14,950 bases of DNA from Myxococcales bacterium UBA5297. Its GTDB lineage: Bacteria > Myxococcota > Myxococcia > Myxococcales > UBA5297. Location of the stretch: the NCBI GenBank assembly GCA_002408385.1, contig DHSB01000108.1, positions 1 to 14,950 on the forward strand. Direction: 5' to 3'. Made by a program: the position numbers and the translations under genes. The notes under the pieces were generated by a model. That model made no database searches, was not told where the DNA came from, and saw only the letters and a list, made by a program, of their open reading frames with translations. Numbering within the stretch: position 1 is the first letter of the stretch; every line of letters begins with the position of its first letter. Shown piece by piece: positions 1 to 6,448 of the stretch.

Positions 1-10
1 CCGCCGAAGA

Positions 11-16
11 CTCCTT
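11..16 (-). promoter_or_regulatory. Possible ribosome binding site for a gene past the left edge
   Basis: Read on the minus strand these bases are AAGGAG and overlap the rplY stop codon. This would suit a following gene starting a few bases beyond position 1, and pth is the usual neighbour of rplY. The start codon itself lies outside the window, so this is inference only. Confidence 0.3.
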
Positions 17-710
17 ACTTCTTGGCCGGAGTGGCAGCCGCCGCCGGGGCAGCCGCGGCCCCGGGGGCCGCAGCCGCGGGCGTGGCCCCTGCTGCCGGAG
101 CGCCGGCCACAGCAGCCGCTGCCTCGGTGGCGGCCGGAGCGGCCACCTCGGCCTCGGGCGCGACGACCGAGACGATGGTGAAGTTGACCAAGGCCGTCGG
201 GGTGATGCCCTTGGGCATCGGCAGGTCGCGCAGGTGGAGCGAGGCGCCGATCTTCATCTCCGAGACGTCGACGGGGATGCTGTCGGGGATCTCGGCCGGC
301 AGCGCCTTGACCTCGAGGTCGCGCCGCAGAACCTGGAGGATGCCGCCCTCCTTGACGCCGGCCGGCAGCCCGTCGAACGACAGCGGCACGTTGACGGTGA
401 CCACGTCGTCCATGCGCACGTCGATGAAGTCAGCGTGCAGCAAGGCGCGCTTGACCGACGCGGTCTGGTAGTCCTTGAGCAGCACGGTGCGCTCTTCGCC
501 GTTGTCGAGCTTGAGCGTGAGGATGGTGTTCAGCCGCTTGGGCGTCGCCATCGCCTCGCGAAGAGCCTTGGGATCGACCGCGAGGTTGATCGGCTTACCA
601 AGGTGGCGGCCATAGAGGACCGCGGGGATCTGGGCGTTCGCCCTCAGGCGCCGGGAGGTGCCTTTGCCGGACTTCTCGCGGATGGTCGCTTGCAACTCGA
701 TGCGCGTCAT
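15..710 (-). CDS. rplY: 50S ribosomal protein L25 (TL5/CTC family)
   Basis: This protein binds 5S rRNA in the central protuberance of the large ribosomal subunit. The 231-residue product starts MTRIELQATIREKSGKG, and the LRANAQIPAVLYGRH segment is typical of the N-terminal 5S-binding domain (about residues 1-95). It is followed by the beta-rich TL5/CTC domain (about 100-190, with VNVPLSFDGLPAGVKEGG). The last 45 or so residues are almost only Ala, Pro, Gly and Thr and end in KK; long low-complexity tails of this sort occur in L25 of myxobacteria. An in-frame ATG lies 30 bases upstream, but I chose 710 because GGAGG (718-722) sits 7 bases before it and the family homology begins there. Genes coding for L25 often sit beside prs and pth; neither is in the window, but pth could lie just past the left edge. 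Confidence 0.96.
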   Translation of the reverse strand: MTRIELQATIREKSGKGTSRRLRANAQIPAVLYGRHLGKPINLAVDPKALREAMATPKRLNTILTLKLDNGEERTVLLKDYQTASVKRALLHADFIDVRMDDVVTVNVPLSFDGLPAGVKEGGILQVLRRDLEVKALPAEIPDSIPVDVSEMKIGASLHLRDLPMPKGITPTALVNFTIVSVVAPEAEVAAPAATEAAAAVAGAPAAGATPAAAAPGAAAAPAAAATPAKK

Positions 711-802
711 TTCACTGCCTCCAGAAGCTGCCGCCTTCACCCCCCGCGTGGCAGGACGTGATGCGCCAGAATGGACGGGCTGTCGCCCGCCCGGTAAACA
801 GC

Positions 803-824
803 TCGCCTGGACAGACCCAGGCGA
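803..824 (-). other. Hairpin in the rplY leader
   Basis: There is a perfect 8-bp stem (TCGCCTGG / CCAGGCGA) around a 6-base loop. It lies between the putative rplY promoter and the rplY start, so it would be in the 5' leader of the transcript. In the minus-strand reading the T-rich run comes before the stem, not after it, so it does not look like an intrinsic terminator. A regulatory role is possible but not shown. Confidence 0.4.
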
Positions 825-835
825 AAAAGAGCGCG

Positions 836-865
836 GTAAATCGCAGAAAACCCCGGAAGTGTCAA
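836..865 (-). promoter_or_regulatory. Putative sigma-70-type promoter of rplY
   Basis: On the minus strand there is a perfect TTGACA -35 box (860-865). It is followed after 17-18 bases by a weak -10 candidate, GATTTA or ATTTAC (836-842). The predicted leader before the rplY start is about 120 bases and includes the hairpin at 803-824. The -35 match is strong and the -10 poor, so the exact start of transcription is uncertain. Confidence 0.5.
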
Positions 866-974
866 GGGGTTGCCGTTTCGCCCGCTGGCCAGGCTCGAGG
901 CGCGAGTCTTGGCGGGAAATAGCCAGTCAGCCCGCGGGTTTACGGGTGTCTTGCGCGCCGGGGCGCAGCCTGGT

Positions 975-1062
975 CGGTCGCGCCTCCTTTCCGCGTCTTG
1001 CGCGCGACCGTATTCGGGGCCGCGGGAGGGATTCGGGAACGGCTTTGCCACCGGTCCCGCGG
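975..1062. other. Cluster of strong inverted repeats (structured intergenic region)
   Basis: The 434 bases between rplY and the next gene hold no convincing coding region. Two perfect inverted repeats stand close together. CGGTCGCGC (975-983) pairs with GCGCGACCG (1002-1010) around 18 bases. CCGCGGGA (1020-1027) pairs with TCCCGCGG (1055-1062) around 27 bases, which themselves contain GGC-TTT-GCC. More short hairpins follow towards 1146. The strand of any transcript is not evident from the sequence. It could be a structured non-coding RNA, the 3' untranslated region of the gene on its right, or a repetitive extragenic element. Confidence 0.4.
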
Positions 1063-1130
1063 AAGCTTGGTTCGGCCTTTCGGCGAGAGGATCCCCAAAG
1101 CGGCTCGAGCGAGCCCGTGCTCGGATTACG

Positions 1131-1146
1131 AGGAGCCGAAGCTCCT
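1131..1146 (-). terminator. TTCG-capped hairpin at the end of the chalcone-isomerase-like gene
   Basis: On the minus strand AGGAGC-TTCG-GCTCCT forms a perfect 6-bp stem with the very stable UUCG tetraloop. It overlaps the TAG stop of the gene ending at 1145. No run of T follows, so it may protect the 3' end of the mRNA or act with the neighbouring hairpins, not as a classical intrinsic terminator. Confidence 0.45.
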
Positions 1147-1855
1147 ATCGCTGCCTTGCCGCCTCAGTGGCGAGCGAGCGCTTCAGGTTCGGGGTCGGCG
1201 TGCCCTTGCCGAGCCAGACGCGCCAGAGCCGCTCGGTGACCAGCGGAACACCGCGCAGCACCCGCTGGGTGCTGCCGACCTGCATGACGAGGTCGGCACC
1301 CTGCGAGTAGAGCAGCGCGGTCTCACCCTCGGCCACGCTGCGGGCTCCTATCGCCTGGGCGACCCGCTCGGCATCCCCGCCCGGCACCAGCTTCTTCAGC
1401 GACTCGCGGAACGAGCCGGCGAGCCGGTCTCCCGGGATGTCGCGCAGGAAGCGCACGACCATCATCTTTTCGCCCGGCAGGCTGGCGAGCATCTCGAAGA
1501 AGCCCGGGTCGTCCTGGAGCGCAGCGACGAGCGAGCGGCCGCGCTTGTCCGGAAAGCGGGTACGCGCGTATTGGCCGAGTGACTCTCCCGCCTGTTGTTC
1601 GTCCACGTAGTAGGCGACCGCGTAGACCTTGAAGGTGAACAGCTTGTGGGCGCCAACCCCGATGCAGCGATAGCGGGTCCCTCCCTCGGTGCGCACCATC
1701 TCGAACTGCTCGCCGCTGACCGGCTCGCGCATGGTCGACGCCGAGACGAGCGAGGGCGCGAGAAGGGCGGCCCCGACTGCCGTGAGCAGAGCGAGCCTCA
1801 AGCGGCGGGCGCGTGCCCATCGGGTGCAGGCTGAAGCTGTCGAGTGGTTGGTCAT
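1145..1855 (-). CDS. Secreted chalcone-isomerase-like family protein
   Basis: The 236-residue protein has a basic N-terminus (ARARRLRLALL), a hydrophobic core and an Ala-x-Ser-type cleavage region near residues 37-40, so it is probably exported to the periplasm. The mature part resembles the bacterial chalcone isomerase-like family: a turn with RCIGVGAHKLFTFKVYAVAYYVD, a central MMVVRFLRDIPGDRLAGSFRESL segment and a C-terminal LVTERLWRVWLGK. In bacteria this family has no established enzymatic reaction; it shares the fatty-acid-binding chalcone isomerase fold. The start is supported by AGGAG (1861-1865) five bases upstream. The ATG overlaps a TGA as ATGA, which suggests a former or actual coupled gene upstream (see 1852-2494). 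Confidence 0.85.
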   Translation of the reverse strand: MTNHSTASACTRWARARRLRLALLTAVGAALLAPSLVSASTMREPVSGEQFEMVRTEGGTRYRCIGVGAHKLFTFKVYAVAYYVDEQQAGESLGQYARTRFPDKRGRSLVAALQDDPGFFEMLASLPGEKMMVVRFLRDIPGDRLAGSFRESLKKLVPGGDAERVAQAIGARSVAEGETALLYSQGADLVMQVGSTQRVLRGVPLVTERLWRVWLGKGTPTPNLKRSLATEAARQR

Positions 1856-2494
1856 AGAGACTCCTGACCTGCGGGTGCGGTCGAGCCGCGAACCAGCAGG
1901 TTGGGCCGGCGATTCACTTCAACAAGCCACGCGATGCTCCGTTCCCTCCCCGCAAGCCGCCCCAGCAACTGCCCCTCTCCAGCCGTTTCGGAAACCGTCT
2001 CGGACCAAAGCGGGGCCCCTCCCCGCGACCTGCTCGAGCGCCTCGAGCGCCGCGCGGCTCGGCGAGGAGCCGGTCGCACGTCGCAGCCTGAGAGAGCTCC
2101 GGCTGGCCGAGCACGCACGAGAGGTAGTCGTGACAGCCGATGAGCTCCTCGGGCTCCACGATGCGCTGCCGGGCCTGCGCGCGCTCGTGCTCCTGTCGCT
2201 CAAACGAGATCTGGCCGCCGGCCACTTCCATCCCGCCATTGAGGTAGCCACCCCAGAGGCGCGCTCGCTACACACGAGTGCCGGCTCGGGCGCAGCCCCG
2301 CCGCACGAGCCGCCGCTCGCCTCTTGCGGCCGAGCCCGGTCGGAGGTCGCAGCCGTTCTCCTGGCTCTCTGCCTGAGGGCATGCGATGGGGCCGGCGGAC
2401 GGCAGGGTTCGTCGAGCTGCAGGAGCGGGGGCGAGCCCTGCAACAGGAGAACGAGCAGCGCCGCAGCGCACGGGCCGGGCTCGAACCTCTGCAC
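1852..2494 (-). pseudogene. Possible decayed gene for a secreted protein
   Basis: No single frame is convincing over this stretch, but minus-strand frames carry protein-like pieces in order. A GTG at 2494 opens a segment with a hydrophobic core (CAAALLVLLLQG). A second frame then gives CPQAESQENGCDLRPGS, is broken by TAG at 2268-2270, and resumes with YLNGGMEVAGGQISFERQ and EELIGCHDYLSCVLGQPEL, where G or C dominates third positions. A third frame gives SETAGEGQLLGRLAGRERS and ends in a TGA at 1852-1854 that overlaps the next ATG as ATGA. Read together, the pieces suggest one gene broken by frameshifts and a stop, once coupled to its downstream neighbour. The joining is my inference. Long open frames arise by chance in GC-rich DNA, so this may be only intergenic sequence. 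I do not recognise the family. Confidence 0.25.
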
Positions 2495-2809
2495 GCTTTG
2501 GAGGCGGAGCCGCGCGCGCTCGTCGCTGCGCTGCCCGAGGTGGTGCTCGGTCGAACCGGCCTTGGTCGGGCCTCAGTGCGAGACCACGGTCGAGCGATGA
2601 CCGAGCAGCGGCGCTCCCACGTCTTCGATCGCGACCACCGGGTGACCGAGGTCGGCGTGAGCGAGGCGACCTTCTGTCTCGGGAGCTCATCCGCGCCCAC
2701 GGCGGCGGTCTCGTGGTCGAGCGCTGCCGCCGAAGTCGGGAGCAGACTCACCTTGCGTGCTGCGGTGGACCGTGCCGGCGCATGGCGGCCGAGCGCGCCA
2801 GCCCCTTGG
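2495..2809. other. Intergenic stretch without a supported gene
   Basis: Several open frames cross these 315 bases on both strands, but none has a ribosome binding site, a recognisable domain or consistent codon use. A short minus-strand piece (about 2578-2672, LGHPVVAIEDVGAPLLGH) looks protein-like but ends in a stop and has no start. I see no clear promoter or terminator. Confidence 0.4.
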
Positions 2810-3955
2810 TCAGCGCTGAATCGAGTTGAGCCCCGATCGCCTTCGCCTGGCGAGCGGCAGGAGGAGCGGAGTCAGAAGCAGGAGCGAGCACGCTGTCGAG
2901 GTCGAGCAGCCGCAGCCGCTGCCCTCGTCCCAGACTCCAGGCTGCATGCCGTCCCCTGCTCCTATCGAGCCACCGCTGGGCGGGTCCTCGTCCGTCGGGT
3001 CCGTCGGGTCGGTCGGCTCACAGGCGTTCGGGTCCGGAGGCTCGCCCGGCTCGGGCGGAGAGCGCAGGTGGGCGACGAGCTCGTCCTCGAGGTTGGCGAG
3101 GTCGAAGTCGTTCGCCGTCGACTTGTCCCCAAACTGGAAGAGCCCGATGCCCACCACCTCGGAGTCCTCGCGGGCGCGGGCGTCGAGCCAGCGCAGCCAC
3201 TGCATATAGGCCTCGTTCGACGTTCCGCTCGCGAGCCAGCCGGGCGCAGCCATCGCCGCCTCGCTCAAGACGATGGGGATGCGGTCGAGGCCGCATTCGT
3301 CGCGGATCTTTCGATAGCGCAGCGTGTTGTCCAGCTCGTTGCAGAAGTTGCGGCCCAGGTTGCGCGAGTAGGCGTGGTAGCTCCAGCCCCAGCGGTAGGC
3401 CTTCGCCTTCATCGCCTCGGCGACAGGACTGAAGAGGTTCTTCGAGTCGGGCTCGAGCGCGTTCCTGAGCGCAGGCTCGCCGGCGGGGATGGAGCCCACG
3501 AGCGGAGTGAACCCCGATTGCTTCATCCGATCGGCGAGCCGGGACCAGAACTCGGCGTACCAGGCCGCCTTGACCGGATCCTGGGTCCAGCCGGGCAGCG
3601 CCTCGTCCTCATTGGGCCCTTCGAGCCAGTCGACCCATCTCGCGTCGAGGCCGGCCAGCCCGCTTTGCATGCGCTGCCAGTAGTCGTCGGCCGAGTCTGC
3701 CGCCGGGTCGGACGTCTTGTAGGGCGCCGGGAGCTGCACGTCGACCCGGACGACCACCGCGGCGCCCGGGCAGCGGACTCGGAATTCGCCGATGGCGAAG
3801 GTGACCTCGCCCGCACGCGAAACCCACTTGGCGAGGCGCGGACATTCGTTGAGCACTGCGACCGCGCTGCGGTCCGCCGGGTTGCTCATCACATGGGGCC
3901 CCAGCTTGCTGGCGGAGAGGCCACCGAGGGCCATCGCGAGAATCAGAGCGTTCAT
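2810..3955 (-). CDS. Putative secreted TIM-barrel glycosidase with MYXO-CTERM-type tail
   Basis: The 381-residue protein begins with a short hydrophobic segment (NALILAMALGGLSAS), which may be a signal peptide. The central part, about residues 60-295, looks like a (trans)glycosidase barrel of clan GH-A: WLEGPNE (110-116) offers a candidate acid/base Glu116, WSYHAYSR (191-198) resembles a catalytic-barrel strand, and IVLSEAAM (228-235) offers a candidate nucleophile Glu232. I cannot assign a GH family or substrate. A Pro/Asp/Thr linker (about 299-327, PTDPTDPTDE) leads to GCGC (347-350), a hydrophobic run (356-368) and ARRRR. This is the layout of the MYXO-CTERM sorting tail that myxosortases process for surface anchoring. 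The frame stays open upstream through the 41-bp array, but the signal-like segment favours the ATG at 3955. Its ribosome binding site is weak. Confidence 0.72.
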   Translation of the reverse strand: MNALILAMALGGLSASKLGPHVMSNPADRSAVAVLNECPRLAKWVSRAGEVTFAIGEFRVRCPGAAVVVRVDVQLPAPYKTSDPAADSADDYWQRMQSGLAGLDARWVDWLEGPNEDEALPGWTQDPVKAAWYAEFWSRLADRMKQSGFTPLVGSIPAGEPALRNALEPDSKNLFSPVAEAMKAKAYRWGWSYHAYSRNLGRNFCNELDNTLRYRKIRDECGLDRIPIVLSEAAMAAPGWLASGTSNEAYMQWLRWLDARAREDSEVVGIGLFQFGDKSTANDFDLANLEDELVAHLRSPPEPGEPPDPNACEPTDPTDPTDEDPPSGGSIGAGDGMQPGVWDEGSGCGCSTSTACSLLLLTPLLLPLARRRRSGLNSIQR

Positions 3956-4057
3956 GGATCCGAGCCTAGATCGATGTCGGTTGCCCCGGAAGATAGGAGG
4001 AGGTTCGGACGAGTTGGCCGCAGATCGGCTCCCGTCCAGAGGTCGGCAGCCACTCCA

Positions 4058-4304
4058 AATCTCGAAACGGCACTTTGGCGTGCAGAAAGGCCGTTCCGAA
4101 TCTCGAAACGGCACTTTGGCGTGCAGAAAGGCCGTTCCGAATCTCGAAATGGCACTTTGGCGTGCAGGAAGGCCGTTCCGAATCTCGAAACGGCACTTTG
4201 GCGTGCGGGAAGGCCGTTCCGAATCTCGAAATGGCACTTTGGCGTGTCGGGAAGGCCGTTCCGAATCTCGAAATGGCACTTTGGCGGGCGGGAAGGCCGT
4301 TCCG
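4058..4304. repeat. Array of six 41-bp tandem repeats with internal dyad symmetry
   Basis: Six direct copies start at 4058, 4099, 4140, 4181, 4222 and 4264. All are 41 bp except the fifth, which is 42. The first two are identical; the others differ at a few sites, and a degenerate partial copy follows to about 4320. Each unit carries AACGGC and GCCGTT arms that can pair around an 18-base interior, and the arms also pair across unit junctions (GCCGTTCCG / CGAAACGGC). No unit contains a stop triplet on either strand in any frame. Because 41 is not a multiple of three, successive units shift frame, so long open frames cross the array by chance. There are no unique spacers, so it is not CRISPR. 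The flanks, 3956-4057 and 4305-4375, hold no gene. Confidence 0.93.
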
Positions 4305-4375
4305 AGGACGGGAACGGCACCTCCGGGAGGGGGGCTCGGTTCAAGCCCGGCATGCCGCCGTTCTGGCAGGCGCCG

Positions 4376-5683
4376 CTACCGCCGTTCGCGTGCCAGCCGC
4401 AGGCCGGTGAAGTGCCATCGAGCCTCCGGTGCGAGCAGCTTGCGGAGGCTCGGGCGCATGTGGCCTTGGGGAGTCGCGCAGGAGCCGCCGCGTAGAACCC
4501 GGCAGTTGTCGGCCTGGGCGTCCTCGTCATGGGCGCCCGGCCGTGCTGGCCCCTGCCGTGTCCCCGGGTAGGGCACAAAGGGGCTCGCGGTCCACTCCCA
4601 CACATCGCCGAAGAGCTGGGCGGGCGCATCCGCGCGCCCGTCGGCCACGGTCGGCCTCAGAAGCTCGCTCTCGAGGAAATTGCCGCTCAGCGACATCGTC
4701 GAGGCGACCGTTTCCCATTCGGCCTCGGTCGGCAGCCGCGCCCCCGACCACCGGGCGAAGGCGTCGGCCTCGAACCAGCTCAGATGGCTGGCGGGCTCGG
4801 CTTCGTCGAGCGCGGTCATCCCCGCGAGCGTCATCTGCATCCAGCGACCCTCCGAGCGCTCCCAATACAACGGCGCCGACCAGCCCTCGGCCCGGGCGAT
4901 GCGCCAGCCCTCGGGTTGCCACAGCTCGGGCCGCCGGTAGCCGGCGTCGGAGACGAAGGCGAGCAACTCGCCGTTGGTGACGAGGCGCGAGGCGAGCTCG
5001 AAGGGCTGGAGAAAAACGCGGTGCCGCGGGCGCTCGTGTTCGAGGGCGAAGTCGCCGTCCGGAGCGCCTATCGAACAGAGCCCTTCGGGCCCGGCTTTCC
5101 ACTCGAGCGGCAGGCTGGTCCCGGGACGCGAGGGAGCGGGCGGCCGATACTCCGGGCGTAGCGGGTTTCGCCAGAAGGCGTGGAGCAGGTCGGCGAGCAT
5201 CGCCTCCTGATGCCGCTGCTCGTGACTGATGCCGAAGAGCAGGGACTCGGCCAATTCGGCGGCTTCGAGCTCGTCCGCGTCGGAGAGCAACCGCTCGACC
5301 TGTTCGTCGACATAGCGCCGATAGCTGAACACCTGCTCTATCGACGGCCGGCTGAGCAGACCGCAAGCGGACCGGTCGAGCTCCTTCGCCTCCCAACCGC
5401 CGAACAGGCAGCCGAACCGAGGGTGGAACGGCCGGTAGCGCCGCAGACGAGCGATGAGCAGCGCCGCCTCGAAGAGGTAGGTGGTGTGGGCGAGGTGCCA
5501 CTTGACCGGGCGTGTCGCCGGCATCGACTGGACGAGGAAGTCTTCACTCGAAAGAGGCTCGCACAGCGCCTCGGTCGCCTCGCGAGTCTCCAGGAAGAGG
5601 GCGAGCAGGGGGCTCGCGTGATCAGCGGGGCGGCGCGGCGTGGAGCGGGCCGCGGCGGTTTGGGCGAGAGGGGGAGGGAGCAT
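4376..5683 (-). CDS. egtB: Ergothioneine biosynthesis sulfoxide synthase EgtB
   Basis: EgtB is a cytosolic non-haem iron enzyme that uses oxygen to join a thiol (gamma-glutamylcysteine or cysteine) to hercynine, forming the sulfoxide precursor of ergothioneine. The 435-residue product has the usual two-domain build. The N-terminal DinB-like helical bundle holds KWHLAHTTYLFE (His63 and His66) and HEQRHQE (His154, His158), which match the three-His iron site of the family. The C-terminal FGE/sulfatase-modifying-factor domain (about residues 200-435) holds HLSWFEADAFARW, RLPTEAEWE, FGDVWEWT and VLRGGSCATP. An open frame extends 43 codons upstream, but the ATG at 5683 has GAGGT (5691-5695) seven bases before it and gives the usual family length. 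No egtD histidine methyltransferase gene is in the window. The GYD gene lies 170 bases upstream on the same strand. Confidence 0.93.
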   Translation of the reverse strand: MLPPPLAQTAAARSTPRRPADHASPLLALFLETREATEALCEPLSSEDFLVQSMPATRPVKWHLAHTTYLFEAALLIARLRRYRPFHPRFGCLFGGWEAKELDRSACGLLSRPSIEQVFSYRRYVDEQVERLLSDADELEAAELAESLLFGISHEQRHQEAMLADLLHAFWRNPLRPEYRPPAPSRPGTSLPLEWKAGPEGLCSIGAPDGDFALEHERPRHRVFLQPFELASRLVTNGELLAFVSDAGYRRPELWQPEGWRIARAEGWSAPLYWERSEGRWMQMTLAGMTALDEAEPASHLSWFEADAFARWSGARLPTEAEWETVASTMSLSGNFLESELLRPTVADGRADAPAQLFGDVWEWTASPFVPYPGTRQGPARPGAHDEDAQADNCRVLRGGSCATPQGHMRPSLRKLLAPEARWHFTGLRLARERR

Positions 5684-5853
5684 CGCGCGGACCTCATTTT
5701 CAAGAAGAGGCGGCGATTGTGGGCGAAGCGGCCGTGGAGAGAAGCCAACTGGCCCGCCGGCCCGGCGCAACTGTCGGCACGAGGACACAAGCGCCCTTGC
5801 CAGGCGGCTCAACAGCGTCCGGGACGGTGGGCCAGAGAGTCGGAGGCGAGCGG

Positions 5854-6156
5854 CTACTTCTCGGCGCCTTCGGCGAGCTTCAGGTACTGGTCGTACGGGA
5901 GCGCCGGCCAGCTCTCGGCGTCGCAGGCCCCGCCGCGCAGCGAGATGTACGAGATCTTGGTCGCCGTCTCGATGTCCGGCGCTTCGTAGACGTCCATGAA
6001 GTCATACGGACCGAGCACGGCGTAGTGGGCAACCCACTTGACCGTCGGGCACTTGCGCTCGACCTCGTGCTTCCACTCGTTGCCCGCCTCCTTGCGGCCT
6101 CGGGGATCCTGCAGCAGCTCGGGGCTTGCCTTGGTCATCAGAACGAACAGCGGCAT
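5854..6156 (-). CDS. GYD domain-containing protein
   Basis: This small soluble protein of 100 residues resembles the GYD family, named for a conserved Gly-Tyr-Asp motif that appears here as LGPYDFMDVYEAPDIETATK. The fold is expected to be a dimeric alpha/beta barrel-like ferredoxin fold; no general biochemical role is established. GGAGG at 6162-6166 sits five bases before the ATG, so the start is well supported. It could be co-transcribed with egtB downstream (170-base gap), but no shared function is evident. The 292 bases upstream, to the MetE-like gene, hold no other gene, and I found no promoter there that I would defend. Confidence 0.85.
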   Translation of the reverse strand: MPLFVLMTKASPELLQDPRGRKEAGNEWKHEVERKCPTVKWVAHYAVLGPYDFMDVYEAPDIETATKISYISLRGGACDAESWPALPYDQYLKLAEGAEK

Positions 6157-6448
6157 CGATGCCTCCTTCCACGGGGTTCAACGGCACGCAGGGTAGGGGC
6201 TCGGGCAAAGGCGCAAACCCTCAGGCTCGTGGGGAGGAGCCGGTCTGGCGCCCGGCAGACACCGGCCGATGGACGACGCGAGGCGCGACCTCGCCAAGGT
6301 GCCCGCGCCGCGCCGCCCTCCATCACTACCGTTGGCCCTCACTACGCCCGGCCGTCGAGGATCATCGACGCGCATCTTGAGCGCGCGCGCGGGGCACGGC
6401 GGGGCCGCCTGCGAAGGGACGTAGGCCAGTGGCCACGAGGTCGCTTGC

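Noticed and set aside
737..1051. 104-codon minus-strand open frame upstream of rplY
   Set aside because: It overlaps the rplY promoter region, has no ribosome binding site or recognisable domain, and its sequence looks like translated intergenic DNA.
4058..4304. CRISPR array
   Set aside because: The repeat units are directly adjacent with no unique spacers, and no cas gene is in the window.
2324..4495. 723-codon open frame on the plus strand
   Set aside because: It lies opposite the MYXO-CTERM gene and runs through the 41-bp array, which has no stops in any frame. No domain or ribosome binding site supports it.
3952..4629. Repeat-coding open frames across the array, including an N-terminal extension of the MYXO-CTERM gene
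   Set aside because: The array is open in all six frames simply because the unit lacks stop triplets, so the open frames carry no evidence of coding. A hydrophobic signal-like N-terminus begins after the array at 3955.
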